NCBI RefSeq assembly: GCF_000019225.1
Contig: NC_010995.1
Span: 1,620,501-1,684,500 of the forward strand
Reading direction: 5' to 3'
Length of the DNA stretch: 64,000 nt
Source: Cellvibrio japonicus Ueda107
GTDB lineage: Bacteria > Pseudomonadota > Gammaproteobacteria > Pseudomonadales > Cellvibrionaceae
The position numbers were made by a program, and so were the translations under genes. Below are positions 17,787-27,159 of the stretch, piece by piece. The notes beneath the pieces are model-generated. The model was not told the DNA's origin and did no database searches. It saw only the letters and a list, made by a program, of their open reading frames with translations. Position 1 is the stretch's first letter; every line of letters begins with the position of its first letter.

Positions 17787-19136
17787 ATGTTTTCAGCAGG
17801 TTCTTTGTATCGTTCCCTGGGTTTATTCGGCGCATTGTTTGCCCAGTCTGCAGGCGTCGCTGCAGCACCTGTGAGTATTATTTTTGTGATTGGCGATGGC
17901 ATGGGCCCGAGTTACACCACCGCCTATCGCTATTTTGCGGACGATCCTGCGACAGCGGATATAGAGACCAGTGTATTTGATGAGTTATTGGTGGGTATGG
18001 CACGTACCTATCCGGGCGACTCAACATTGGTAACTGATTCGGCCGCTGCGGCAACTGCATTGTCCACCGGAGTTAAAACCCGTAACGGTGCTATAGGTGT
18101 CGATGAGCATCACAAGCCGGTGCAGACACTGTTGGAGGCGGCCAAGGCCCGCGGTTACCAAACGGCGATGGTGGCAACCAGCCCGATTACCCATGCAACC
18201 CCGGGAAGTTTTGCCGCCCATGTCGGGCACCGCAGTGAAAACAACGAAATCGCAGACCAGTATTTCGACCAGCGCATAGACGGCCGTTTTAAATTGGATC
18301 TATTACTGGGGGGCGGGCGACAATATTTTGAACGCAAGGATCGCAACCTGGTTAAGGAATTCCGCAAGCATGGTTATGCCTTTGCCGGCGATTGGCAGCA
18401 GCGCCATAAACTCAAACGCTTACCGGCCTTGGGTTTATTTGCGCCTGAAGGTATGCCCTCTGCATTGGATAGCGAGCAGCCACTGCGCTTGCAGCAAATG
18501 ACCGAGCAGGCATTGGACCTGTTGGGTAAAAAACCCTTTTTTTTATTGGTAGAGGCGAGCCAGATTGATTGGTGCGGCCATGCCAATGATATTGCCTGTG
18601 CTATGGCCGAAATGCGCGATATGGATGGTGCCCTGCGTGTCCTGAAAGCCTATGTGGACAAACATCCTGACACCTTAATGGTGGTGACCGCTGACCATGG
18701 TACAGGAGGGCTTTCTATCGGCGCCAATGGAGTTTATGACTGGGATGTGGCCAGTATCCGTGGCATTAAAGCCACGGCCAATCGAATTGCCGACCAACTG
18801 TTGGCAGCCGATGAAAACTGGCAGGAAATCTGGTTGCAATTGACGGGAATGAACTTGTCCGAGGCAGAGCAACGCTCTTTGCAGCGCTGGATTCCCCACT
18901 CGCGGCTCAGCGGGGAAGACGCACCTCAACAGCATAACCCTGCCGCTGTTAAAGGCGCTCTGGTGGCGCAGGTATTGACGCTTATCAACAAGCGTACACA
19001 CACAGGCTGGACCACCAGCGGCCACACCGGAGAGGATGTACAGGTTTTTGCCTATGGCAAAGGCCATGAGCATTTTGCCGGTAATTTAAATAACACCGAC
19101 ATTGCTAAACACCTGTTCAGGGTATTTGCTAAATAA
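17787..19136 (+). CDS. Alkaline phosphatase (PhoA-type fold), exported
   Basis: Protein of 449 residues from ATG 17787, chosen because AGGGGT lies about 11 bp upstream and a signal peptide starts there (MFSAGSLYRSLGLFGALFA, ending VAAAPVS); the longer frame from TTG 17763 adds eight residues. Active-site features are the metal-binding FVIGDGMGPSYTT, the nucleophile S85 in VTDSAAAATALSTG, the metal ligands in QIDWCGHAND, VVTADHGTGG and SGHTGEDVQVFAYG. It hydrolyses phosphomonoesters in the periplasm or outside the cell. It stands alone, convergent with the oxidoreductase gene, 5 bp from its stop. No Pho box was recognised upstream. Confidence 0.92.
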   Translation: MFSAGSLYRSLGLFGALFAQSAGVAAAPVSIIFVIGDGMGPSYTTAYRYFADDPATADIETSVFDELLVGMARTYPGDSTLVTDSAAAATALSTGVKTRNGAIGVDEHHKPVQTLLEAAKARGYQTAMVATSPITHATPGSFAAHVGHRSENNEIADQYFDQRIDGRFKLDLLLGGGRQYFERKDRNLVKEFRKHGYAFAGDWQQRHKLKRLPALGLFAPEGMPSALDSEQPLRLQQMTEQALDLLGKKPFFLLVEASQIDWCGHANDIACAMAEMRDMDGALRVLKAYVDKHPDTLMVVTADHGTGGLSIGANGVYDWDVASIRGIKATANRIADQLLAADENWQEIWLQLTGMNLSEAEQRSLQRWIPHSRLSGEDAPQQHNPAAVKGALVAQVLTLINKRTHTGWTTSGHTGEDVQVFAYGKGHEHFAGNLNNTDIAKHLFRVFAK

Positions 19137-19141
19137 GCCAA

Positions 19142-21349
19142 TTACGACGGTGTGGGATAAATACGCACCGCCACGGATTTAAATGCCGGTGTCTTGCTGC
19201 GTGGGTCGTGAGTACGACTGATTAATACATTGGCCTCCGGGTAATAGGCCAGCAGGTTACCCGGAGGCACATCAAAGGCAAATACGCGCACTGCTTCCAT
19301 TTTTCCCTGCGCGGACTCCACATCGACCAAACTGTCACCGCCCATACCCAGCCTGTCCATATCCGCGCGATTCATTAACACGGACCAACGTGTGTCAGTG
19401 CCGCGATAGGAATCTGTCTCTTCGTAGATAATCGAATTGAATTGTCCTTCACTGCGAATACTGGCCAGTAAAAACGGAAACTCGGTTGAGGTTTTGTCTT
19501 CCGGCAGGGGGGTGACGCGAAATTGTGCCTTGTGCGATGGCGTGTGGAATAAGGGTTGATCCAACAGACGATTGGCCACGGTGAATTCCTGTTTGCTGCT
19601 GCCAATCTCTTTTAATGCTTCCATGCCGGGAACCGTCGCCGCGATAGCCGCGCGAATAGAGTCGTGTCGCTTGAGTGCCTGGAAGTCCAGCGGTGCATCC
19701 GGCAGCAGGCGTTTACCCAACTCACACAAAATTTCCACTTCAGGTTTTACATTGCCCAGGCGGGTGATACCGCCATCGCTCAGGCGCACATAATTGAACA
19801 TGGATTCCTGGGTAGTGCTTTGCCATTCTTCATCGCGTGCGGTTACCGGTAATATCAGGGCCTCGCTGGTTTCCATGCCACTCACATGGCCATGGTTGAG
19901 TGTGGTGGTGAGATAGATTTTGCAGCCAATGCGATCCAGTGCTTCACGTGCCCAGGTTGTGTCGGGGGTGGCAGACAGTAAATTACCGCCCATGATCAGC
20001 GCGGTATCGATTTTCCCCGCATGGGCCGCTTCGAGGCAGGCGAGGGTATCCATACCTTCACTACGCGGTAGTTGGATATGGAAATGTTGCTCCAGTGCAT
20101 GCAACACATCCTCGGCCAGAATGGGCTTAACGCCGACAGTTCCTATTCCCTGAACATTGCTGTGGCCGCGCAAGGGCAGTAGCCCGGCAGCAGGTTTGCC
20201 GATCATGCCGCGCAGCAGGGCCAGGTTGGCAATCGCCTCCACATTTTCCACACCGTGAAGGTGGTGGGTAATGCCCATGCCCCAGGCAAAAATAGCTTTA
20301 TCTGCGCGGCTGTAGGCATCCGCCAGGGCGCGGATACGGCCTTCATCAAGGTCACAGGTATGGCAGAGGTAGTCCCAGGAATGTGCGTGTATATCTGCTG
20401 CAAAGGCATCAAAGCCCTGGGTGTGCTGTGCAATAAACCCTGTGTCTATATGGGCGCTTTCCAACAGCGCTTTGGCGATAGCTTTTAACAGGGCGAGGTC
20501 GCTGCCAATGTTGGGTTGTACATACTCAGAGGCAATCCAGGTGCCGCCACTGAGCATGGATTTGGCACTTTTGGGCACGGCAAAGCGCACCAGCCCCGGC
20601 TCCCTGGCCGGATTGATCACAATCACCTGGCCACCGCGTTCACGGCAATTTTTTAACTGGTGCACAAAGCGTGGATGGTTAGAGGCCGGATTGGCGCCGA
20701 TCACAAAAATGCAATCGCATTCGCCCACATCCTCCAGCGATACCGTTGCAGTGCCACTGCCGATCACGTTGTATAAACCAACACCGGTAGCCTGGTGGCA
20801 ATAGTAGGAGCAGTTATTGATGTTGTTGGTGCCGTACAGGCGCGCGAGTAATTGCAGGACAAACCCGGCTTCATTGGAGGAGCGGCCGGAAGAATAGAAA
20901 AAACTGCGCCCTGCCGATGTCCGGGCGAAGGCGCGCGTCATTTTATCCAGGGCAAATTCCCAACTGACGGGCGCGTATTTATTGCTATCCGCGCTTTTAA
21001 ACAGCGGATTATTTAAGCGCCCGAGGTGTTCCAGTTCATAGGCACTTAACTGCTGGAAATCTTCCAGGGTATGGGCAAACAAGTCGGTGGGAATCGGCGG
21101 TTGTATGTCGGTGGATTGGGCCTGGATACTCTTGTTGCACACCGAGGGAAACTCATCCTTTTCATTGGTCATACCGCCATGTTGGCCGCCCATCCCCAAG
21201 CCGCAGGCCTTGCAGGTATTCTTGCTGTTGAGCGCTTTGGCAGAGTTAAGCAAGCCAATACGGGCGACAGTTTTGAGGGTATAGAGAACCTTCTTGGGGC
21301 CGCCGCCGACAATAGTGACTGGCTCGGCGGGAATAGGGGGCGTACTCAT
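19142..21349 (-). CDS. FdhF/YdeP-family molybdopterin oxidoreductase
   Basis: A 735-residue cytoplasmic protein of the formate-dehydrogenase-alpha-like family that includes E. coli YdeP. It has no Tat signal. N-terminal cysteines (NTCKACGLGMGG, FPSVCNKS) could hold an iron-sulfur cluster. Family motifs are FYSSGRSSNEAGF, NNCSYYCHQATGVGL, DCIFVIGANPASNHPR, WGMGITHHLHGVENVEA and PLRGHSNVQGIGTVG. The C-terminal molybdopterin dinucleotide domain includes RSEGQFNSIIYEETD and YRGTD. Its substrate is not known; YdeP has been linked to acid resistance in E. coli, but that cannot be carried over safely. It is transcribed alone and divergently from creB. Confidence 0.88.
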   Translation of the reverse strand: MSTPPIPAEPVTIVGGGPKKVLYTLKTVARIGLLNSAKALNSKNTCKACGLGMGGQHGGMTNEKDEFPSVCNKSIQAQSTDIQPPIPTDLFAHTLEDFQQLSAYELEHLGRLNNPLFKSADSNKYAPVSWEFALDKMTRAFARTSAGRSFFYSSGRSSNEAGFVLQLLARLYGTNNINNCSYYCHQATGVGLYNVIGSGTATVSLEDVGECDCIFVIGANPASNHPRFVHQLKNCRERGGQVIVINPAREPGLVRFAVPKSAKSMLSGGTWIASEYVQPNIGSDLALLKAIAKALLESAHIDTGFIAQHTQGFDAFAADIHAHSWDYLCHTCDLDEGRIRALADAYSRADKAIFAWGMGITHHLHGVENVEAIANLALLRGMIGKPAAGLLPLRGHSNVQGIGTVGVKPILAEDVLHALEQHFHIQLPRSEGMDTLACLEAAHAGKIDTALIMGGNLLSATPDTTWAREALDRIGCKIYLTTTLNHGHVSGMETSEALILPVTARDEEWQSTTQESMFNYVRLSDGGITRLGNVKPEVEILCELGKRLLPDAPLDFQALKRHDSIRAAIAATVPGMEALKEIGSSKQEFTVANRLLDQPLFHTPSHKAQFRVTPLPEDKTSTEFPFLLASIRSEGQFNSIIYEETDSYRGTDTRWSVLMNRADMDRLGMGGDSLVDVESAQGKMEAVRVFAFDVPPGNLLAYYPEANVLISRTHDPRSKTPAFKSVAVRIYPTPS

Positions 21350-21553
21350 GGCGACATCATCCGGACAGGGGCTGTCCGGGCAGGGCCCGGCAGCAGGTGC
21401 ATGCCATCAGGTTAGGCGTGGTATCGGTGGTTTGCAATACGTTAAATGGCGGCCTGCGGTTGTCAGCCCCGTTAATCTGTGATTCCATGAAACGCACGCG
21501 TGCCGCCGTTTGGCACTACCTCCCCCTTATAAAAACTGCAGGGAACCCACCCG

Positions 21554-22276
21554 GTGTCTGTACCCCATATCCTTATCCTTGAAGATGAGCCCTCGATTGC
21601 CGAAAGCCTGGTCTTTGTCCTGGAGTCCGAGAGTTTTACCACCCATTGGGAAACCCTGGCGTCCAGGGCCTTGGCGTACCTGCAGGCATCCCCCCAACGA
21701 CAGCCTGTGGACTTGGTGGTGATGGATGTCGGCCTGCCGGACATGACCGGGTTTGAAGCCTGCAAACAGTTGCGTAGGTTTTCCGAGGTGCCGGTGATAT
21801 TCCTGACCGCACGCGGCAGTGAGTTGGATAGGGTCGTGGGCCTGGAAATCGGCGCCGACGATTATGTGGTCAAGCCGTTCAGCCCGCGCGAATTAGCGGC
21901 CAGGGTCAAGGCGATCCTCAAACGCACCCGCCAGGTGGGGGCGACGCTGGCAAGTGCAGCAGCGGATGTGCAGGACGCTAGTGAATTTGTAATCGATACG
22001 GAACGCAAGACCATTCACTACCATCAACAGTTGCTGGGCCTGACACGCCTGGAGTTTTCCCTGCTACAGGCCATGGTGATGCAGCCGGGGCGTGTCTTCA
22101 GCCGCGAACAATTGCTCGATGCCCTGGGTATCAGTACCGATGCGGGTTATGACCGCAGTATTGACGGCCATATCAAGACCCTGCGCGCCAAATTGCGCGC
22201 GCTAAAGCCCGGTGCAGAACCGATCAAGACCCTGCGCGGCTTCGGTTATGCCTATCAACCGGATAACCTGCAATGA
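21554..22276 (+). CDS. creB: CreB response regulator
   Basis: A 240-residue OmpR-family response regulator starting at GTG 21554 (MSVPHILILEDEPSI). The receiver domain has acidic residues E10 and D11, the phospho-acceptor D58 (VVMDVGLPDMTG) and the conserved Lys in ADDYVVKPFSPRE. The winged-helix DNA-binding domain is at about 140-240 (LTRLEFSLLQAMVMQPG, DRSIDGHIKTLRAKL). CreB partners CreC and activates creD and cre-tagged genes; in enterobacteria and pseudomonads the system affects metabolism, envelope and beta-lactam responses. Its last 4 bp overlap creC. I found no clear cre tag in the upstream 204 bp. Confidence 0.92.
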   Translation: MSVPHILILEDEPSIAESLVFVLESESFTTHWETLASRALAYLQASPQRQPVDLVVMDVGLPDMTGFEACKQLRRFSEVPVIFLTARGSELDRVVGLEIGADDYVVKPFSPRELAARVKAILKRTRQVGATLASAAADVQDASEFVIDTERKTIHYHQQLLGLTRLEFSLLQAMVMQPGRVFSREQLLDALGISTDAGYDRSIDGHIKTLRAKLRALKPGAEPIKTLRGFGYAYQPDNLQ

Positions 22277-23700
22277 CACTGAGTGCGCGCATTTTTATTG
22301 TTTATATCCTGTTTGTTGCAGCGTGCAGTTATTTTGTGTTGCGCACGGTGATGGAAGAAATTCGTCCCGGTGTGCGCCAATCCACCGAAGAAACCCTGGT
22401 GGATACGGCTAATTTACTGGCTGAATTTTTGCGCGAACCATTACTGCACCATCAATTGCAATCCGACGCTATTCAAAAAGTGCTTACCGCCTATGGCCAG
22501 CGCCAGCCCAATGCCCGTATCTGGGGCGTTAGCAAACAGGATGTCAGTCACCGTATCTATGTCACCGATAGCCGGGGCATTGTCTTATTGGATTCAAAAC
22601 ACCTGGCCGTTGGCCAGGATTATTCGCGCTGGAACGATGTGTATTTAACCCTGCAGGGAAAATACGGTGCGCGCTCCTCGCAGGAAATCGATGGTGATGA
22701 AAGCTCCAGCGTGATGTATGTAGCGGCGCCGATTCAGCATGAGGGCGAGATTATCGGTGTGGTGTCCGTCTCTAAACCCAATCGTACCCTGCAGCCTTAT
22801 ATTGATCGTACCCAGCGCCGTTTGGGATTGTTGGGCGCGGGCTTGATTGTACTGGGGCTGGTATCCGGTGCGCTGTTTTCCTGGTGGTTGAGCCGCGAGC
22901 TGCGCCGCTTGCGCGAATACGCCTTAGCTGTCAGCCAGGGGCAGCGGGCGCTATTGCCGATCAGTTTGATCAACAGCAGTGAACTGGGGCAATTAGCCCG
23001 GGCGTTGGAATCCATGCGTACCCAGCTGGAGGGCAAAGCCTATGTGGAACACTATGTGCAAACCTTGACCCACGAGCTGAAAAGCCCGCTCGCCGGTATT
23101 CGCGCTGCCGCGGAATTATTGCAGTCCCCCATGGGTGATGCGCGTCGACAACAATTTATTCATACCATCGACCGTGAAAGCCTGCGTTTGCAGCGCTTGA
23201 TCGAGCGCCTGCTCAACCTGGCGATGGTAGAGCAACAGCAGGCTTTGCACGACCCCAAACCGCTCGCTGTTAAAGCCCTGATTGAGGAATTACTGGCATC
23301 GCGGGCAGCCTCTATTGCGCTGCAACAGATACAGGTCGATCTGTTGGGTGATGAGGATACTGTCATTGTCGGCGAGCAGTTTTTGGTGCATCAGGCTTTG
23401 CTCAACCTGCTCGATAATGCGCTCGACTTTACTCCGCCTGGCGCTTGTATCCGTTGGCAGTTGAGTCAGCAGCAGGGCGCTCAGGTTATCGCTATCAGCA
23501 ATGAGGGCGAACCCATTCCCGAGTTTGCCCTGGCCCGTGTGACGGAACGTTTTTTCTCCCTGCCCAGACCCTCCAGTGGCAAAAAAAGCACCGGGCTGGG
23601 CTTGAGTTTTGTCCAGGAGGTCATGAAGCTGCATGGCGGGCAGCTCCTGGTCGAGAATTTGCCAGACGGTGTGCGCGTCTCGCTCAAATTCCCCACATAA
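22273..23700 (+). CDS. creC: CreC sensor histidine kinase
   Basis: A 475-residue inner-membrane kinase overlapping creB by 4 bp. TM1 (about 8-25), a periplasmic sensor with SGIVLLDS-like and SSSVMYVAAPI segments, TM2 (about 180-203), HAMP, then the HisKA domain with H267 (LTHELKSPLAGIRAAAELL) and an HATPase domain with N box (LLNLLDNALDF), G1 (ISNEGEPIPE) and G2 (KKSTGLGLSFVQEVM). It phosphorylates CreB in response to an unknown periplasmic or metabolic cue. Order creB-creC-creD is canonical. Confidence 0.92.
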   Translation: MTLSARIFIVYILFVAACSYFVLRTVMEEIRPGVRQSTEETLVDTANLLAEFLREPLLHHQLQSDAIQKVLTAYGQRQPNARIWGVSKQDVSHRIYVTDSRGIVLLDSKHLAVGQDYSRWNDVYLTLQGKYGARSSQEIDGDESSSVMYVAAPIQHEGEIIGVVSVSKPNRTLQPYIDRTQRRLGLLGAGLIVLGLVSGALFSWWLSRELRRLREYALAVSQGQRALLPISLINSSELGQLARALESMRTQLEGKAYVEHYVQTLTHELKSPLAGIRAAAELLQSPMGDARRQQFIHTIDRESLRLQRLIERLLNLAMVEQQQALHDPKPLAVKALIEELLASRAASIALQQIQVDLLGDEDTVIVGEQFLVHQALLNLLDNALDFTPPGACIRWQLSQQQGAQVIAISNEGEPIPEFALARVTERFFSLPRPSSGKKSTGLGLSFVQEVMKLHGGQLLVENLPDGVRVSLKFPT

Positions 23701-23745
23701 ATTCCACCATTTCCCCATGAAACGCCCACACAAGCGCGTGAAAAT

Positions 23746-23769
23746 GCTCCCTGAATATCACCAGGGAGC
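23746..23769 (+). promoter_or_regulatory. Hairpin covering the creD ribosome-binding site
   Basis: GCTCCCTG (23746-23753) pairs perfectly with CAGGGAGC (23762-23769) around an 8-nt loop. The right arm contains the AGGGAG ribosome-binding sequence of creD (ATG at 23775), so the fold would hide it. No T-run follows, so it is not a terminator. Confidence 0.6.
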
Positions 23770-23774
23770 CTGCT

Positions 23775-25121
23775 ATGAAACATCCACTGCTTTATAAAAC
23801 CCTCGCTATTGCACTATTGATGTTATTGCTGTTGATTCCGCTGGGGATGATCCGCAGCTCTATTGATGAGCGACAGCACTACAGCGAAACCGTTGCGCAG
23901 GAAATCGCGCGCAGCTCCAGCGATGCCCAGACCCTGACAGGGCCGGTTCTGGTGGTGCCCTACACCAAAACGGAAAAATACTGGGCACTGAACGAACAAA
24001 ATGAATCGGTATGGCGAAAACGCGAGGTCAGTGGTGAACTGTATTTTTTACCGGAGCTGTTGCAAGTTAATAGTGAGATGAGTACCGAGCTGCGCCAGCG
24101 CGGTATTTATAAGGTCAACCTCTACCATGCCGATACCCAGATTGAAGGGCAGTTTCGTATACCGGCTGACTGGGGATTGGGTAATGCCCTGGCGGATTAC
24201 CAACTGCAACCGGCTTATCTGGCGATGGGTATCAGCGATATCCGCGGCATTAAAAATTCACTCAAACTGCACTGGGATGAGGTCGAGCAAGAGGTTGATC
24301 CGGGTAGCCAGGTAAAAATCCTGGGTGAAGGCGTCCACAGCAAACTGCCGGCCATTACCCTGGATAAAACCATCGCGTTCCGGTTGGATATCCTGTTACA
24401 GGGCACCGGCAAATTCAGCCTCGTACCGGTGGGCAAAGAGACGCGCCTCAACCTGGTTTCCGCGTGGCCACACCCCAGTTTTATCGGTGATTTCTTGCCA
24501 GCTGATCGCCACATCCACGCCCAGGGGTTTAGTGCCCAGTGGCAGACCAGTTATTTCTCAACCAATATGGCGGAGCATTTTTCGCGCTGCACACAACACA
24601 AGGATTGCCAGGGCTTTGAACGCACCCGTTTTGGTGTGAGCCTGATCGACCCGGTTAACCACTATGTCAAAAGCGATCGCGCCATTAAATATGCGCTGCT
24701 TTTTATCGTGCTGACGTTTGCCGGGTTCTTTTTATTTGAGGTGATGAAACGCTTGCAGGTACACCCGGTGCAATATGCCCTGGTGGGCCTGGCACTGGCG
24801 TTTTTCTATCTGTTATTGCTGTCCCTGTCCGAGCATCTGGATTTTGGCTGGGCCTATCTGCTGTCGGCGGCGGCCTGTGTTGGCCTGATCGGTTTCTATG
24901 TGTGTTTTGTATTGCACAGTATTTGGCGCGGATTGGGTTTTACATCCGGCCTGGCCACCTTGTATGCCCTGTTGTACGGTTTATTGAGTGCCGAGGATTA
25001 CGCCTTGTTAATGGGCTCGCTCCTGTTATTCGGTTTGCTGGCCGGGTTTATGGCACTGACTCGCCGGGTGAATTGGTATGCCGTGGGTATGGGTAATAAC
25101 AAAGCTCAGGGAGGTGAGTGA
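23775..25121 (+). CDS. creD: CreD inner-membrane protein
   Basis: A 448-residue membrane protein of the CreD family. One N-terminal TM (about 8-27, ALLMLLLLIPLGMI) is followed by a large periplasmic part with the family motif TLTGPVLVVPYTK and FSAQWQTSYFSTN, DPVNHYVKSDRAIKYALLFIVLTF leading into several C-terminal TM segments (about 305-440). It is the target gene of the CreBC system and is linked to envelope integrity and colicin/beta-lactam phenotypes in other bacteria. It follows creC by 74 bp, a gap containing the hairpin over its ribosome-binding site. The short gene at 25123 starts 1 bp after its stop. Confidence 0.93.
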   Translation: MKHPLLYKTLAIALLMLLLLIPLGMIRSSIDERQHYSETVAQEIARSSSDAQTLTGPVLVVPYTKTEKYWALNEQNESVWRKREVSGELYFLPELLQVNSEMSTELRQRGIYKVNLYHADTQIEGQFRIPADWGLGNALADYQLQPAYLAMGISDIRGIKNSLKLHWDEVEQEVDPGSQVKILGEGVHSKLPAITLDKTIAFRLDILLQGTGKFSLVPVGKETRLNLVSAWPHPSFIGDFLPADRHIHAQGFSAQWQTSYFSTNMAEHFSRCTQHKDCQGFERTRFGVSLIDPVNHYVKSDRAIKYALLFIVLTFAGFFLFEVMKRLQVHPVQYALVGLALAFFYLLLLSLSEHLDFGWAYLLSAAACVGLIGFYVCFVLHSIWRGLGFTSGLATLYALLYGLLSAEDYALLMGSLLLFGLLAGFMALTRRVNWYAVGMGNNKAQGGE

Positions 25122-25122
25122 G

Positions 25123-25326
25123 ATGCTCACCCTGCTAATGTCCGCACTGATTTTGGTTGCGCCTGTGCTATTGGCCTGTGTGGTGTTGGTATACGCCTGG
25201 CAGCGGGGATTCTGGGGGCGGTTATGTTTGCTGGTATGCTTTACCGGGTTTGCTGTCCAGGCGCATTCGCTCATGTATCCCGCCCAGGATTTAACACATA
25301 AATACGCGCAGATATTGTCCCGTTGA
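25123..25326 (+). CDS. Small inner-membrane protein downstream of creD
   Basis: A 67-residue protein (MLTLLMSALILVAPVLLACV) with two likely TM segments (about 3-24 and 29-45). ATG at 25123 is preceded by a strong GGGAGGTGA site inside the end of creD; the frame is also open upstream within creD but without need. It is translationally coupled to creD, the last gene of the cre operon, and followed by a terminator. No family recognised. Confidence 0.72.
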   Translation: MLTLLMSALILVAPVLLACVVLVYAWQRGFWGRLCLLVCFTGFAVQAHSLMYPAQDLTHKYAQILSR

Positions 25327-25330
25327 TAGC

Positions 25331-25360
25331 AAAAAGCCGGCGTTGATGCCGGCTTTTTTT
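25331..25360 (+). terminator. Rho-independent terminator of the cre operon
   Basis: AAAAAGCCGGC and GCCGGCTTTTTTT form a stem with a 6-nt loop (GTTGAT), directly after the small membrane protein gene and 27 bp before the convergent aldo-keto reductase gene. Confidence 0.93.
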
Positions 25361-25387
25361 AGGAAGTGGGAGGTGATGTGATGTCTT

Positions 25388-26407
25388 TCACTGTGACGCA
25401 GCGATCGCATCAATCTGTGCCAGCTCTTCCGTCGAAAAATGCAGGTTATTTAATGCGGCGACAGAGTCGTCAATCTGGCTTGCGCGACTGGCACCAATCA
25501 GGCAACTGGTAACCGCCGGGTTGTGCAAGGTCCAGGCAATCGCCATTTGCGCCAGGGATTGGCCGCGCTGTTCGGCGATACGGTTGAGTGCATTCACCTT
25601 TTCAATTTTTTCGGGGGTAATGTCCTTGTTGTTCAGGTAAATCAGCTCCGGGCGTGCCGCGCGCGAATCGGCCGGAATACCCTGGAGGTATTTGTTGGTC
25701 AGTACGCCCTGTGCCAGGGGTGAAAACACAATGGAGCCAACCCCCTCATCGAGCAACACATCGGTTAAACCCTTTTCAATCCAGCGATCAAACAGGTTAT
25801 AGCGCGGTTGGTGGATTAACAGCGGTGTACCCAAATCGCGCAGGATGCGCACCGCCTCGCGGGTTTGTGCCGGTTGGTAGCTGGAAATGCCCACGTAGAG
25901 CGCGCGACCGGAGCGCACGATGTAATCCAGTGCCTGCATGGATTCTTCGATTGGTGTTTCCGCATCCATACAGTGGTGATAAAAAATATCGAAGTAATCC
26001 AGCCCGGTACGTTTCAGGCTTTGGTCGCAACTGCTCACCAGGTATTTGCGTGAGCCGCCCTTGCCGTAAGGGCCGGGCCACATGTCGTAACCGGCTTTGC
26101 TGGAGATAATCAACTCATCGCGATAGTGCGCAAAATCCTGTGCGTAAATTGCCCCAAACGTTTGTTCAGCCGAGCCGTAATGGGGTCCGTAATTGTTGGC
26201 CAGGTCAAAATGGGTAATGCCCAGGTCAAACGCGCGGCGCAACATATGGCGTGCATTACTTTGCGAGTCGACCGCACCAAAATTTTGCCAGAGCCCGAGC
26301 GAGAGTTTGGGTAATTTCAAGCCGCTGCGACCACAGCGCTGGTATTGCATGGTTTTGTAGCGCTCGGGGTTGGCAGCGTAGAGGGGATTGGGTTCGTGCG
26401 TAATCAT
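25388..26407 (-). CDS. gpr: Aldo-keto reductase, YghZ/Gpr type (L-glyceraldehyde 3-phosphate reductase)
   Basis: A 339-residue cytoplasmic NADPH-dependent aldo-keto reductase closely resembling E. coli YghZ (CGRSGLKLPKLSLGLW, HFDLANNYGPHYGSAEQTFG, DMWPGPYGKGGSRKYL). The catalytic tetrad is visible as Asp and Tyr in FDLANNY, Lys in IISSKAGYD and His in YHHCMD. SCLIGASRASQIDD near the end binds the coenzyme phosphate. The family reduces L-glyceraldehyde 3-phosphate and methylglyoxal, a detoxifying role. It is transcribed alone. Confidence 0.9.
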   Translation of the reverse strand: MITHEPNPLYAANPERYKTMQYQRCGRSGLKLPKLSLGLWQNFGAVDSQSNARHMLRRAFDLGITHFDLANNYGPHYGSAEQTFGAIYAQDFAHYRDELIISSKAGYDMWPGPYGKGGSRKYLVSSCDQSLKRTGLDYFDIFYHHCMDAETPIEESMQALDYIVRSGRALYVGISSYQPAQTREAVRILRDLGTPLLIHQPRYNLFDRWIEKGLTDVLLDEGVGSIVFSPLAQGVLTNKYLQGIPADSRAARPELIYLNNKDITPEKIEKVNALNRIAEQRGQSLAQMAIAWTLHNPAVTSCLIGASRASQIDDSVAALNNLHFSTEELAQIDAIAASQ

Positions 26408-26507
26408 AGGAATATCCGGGGGTTAGTAAATCGCAAGCATTTTAGTAGAAAGGCATCACCATTGAGTAGAAAGATGCCTCTGTGCCTTGTTAAGAAGCGT
26501 TGGGCAT

Positions 26508-26918
26508 TTATGCCTGTTGAATATGATTAATCAGTAAGATAATCCAAATCGCCAATACACAGAGGTTGCTTGCCAAAAAGGCACGCATGCGGGTAATGAC
26601 GTTGTTGTGGGTCAAGTGGATCCAACTGTGCCAGGCACGGATGAGTACAAACAACCAACCGAGGATGACCAGGGCCAGGCTTTCCTGGTTTTTAGCAACG
26701 GCAATGCAGCCGGCGGCATAAAAAAGCACGGGGATTTCAAACAGGTTGGTGTAGTTGCGCGAGGCCTGGATGATAGCGTCCGGAACATTATCACTCTGGT
26801 TAAGCCGGAATTGGCTCAACCTGACCTGACCGGATTTCACTGCCCTGATACGCAAAAATAACAGGCGGCCAGCAACGGCCAGGGTGAGTAAAATCATGCC
26901 AAACATAGGGTAGAGCAT
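26508..26918 (-). CDS. MAPEG-family membrane protein
   Basis: A 136-residue inner-membrane protein with four predicted TM segments (about 4-22, 62-80, 82-98, 112-131). The motif NYTNLFEIPVLFYAAGC and the following AWHSWIHLTHNNVITRMRAF match the MAPEG superfamily (membrane-associated eicosanoid/glutathione metabolism proteins). Bacterial members are largely uncharacterised; glutathione-dependent chemistry is possible. It lies 100 bp upstream of gpr on the same strand, so cotranscription is possible. Confidence 0.85.
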   Translation of the reverse strand: MLYPMFGMILLTLAVAGRLLFLRIRAVKSGQVRLSQFRLNQSDNVPDAIIQASRNYTNLFEIPVLFYAAGCIAVAKNQESLALVILGWLFVLIRAWHSWIHLTHNNVITRMRAFLASNLCVLAIWIILLINHIQQA

Positions 26919-27004
26919 AGTAATATCCTTCTATTAACTATTTGATTTTAAATAAAAAATGGTGTTTTGGCGGCAGTGGCACTGTTTTCTCGCCATGACC
27001 GCAC

Positions 27005-27010
27005 TATAAT
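27005..27010 (+). promoter_or_regulatory. Probable -10 box upstream of fabV
   Basis: A perfect TATAAT followed by GGCCGCC. The -35 position is poor (CTGTTT at 26982 with a 17-bp spacer). It would give a 5' leader of about 140 nt before the fabV ATG. Confidence 0.4.
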
Positions 27011-27159
27011 GGCCGCCTTTTGGTTGTCCCGCTACCGGCCTGCGCTATTCCCGGTGGTGTTATTCGCTAACTCACGCTAACGAGATTCGCTTGCCAGAAC
27101 CATCGCCTCTTAATAAGGGAACACAGGGCCGGCGAAACTCCCGACTACAAGGTAGCCTC

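Noticed and set aside
21350..21553. cre tag (TTCAC repeat) or sigma-54 promoter before creB
   Set aside because: A TTGGCAC phrase is present but spacing and second half do not fit either consensus.
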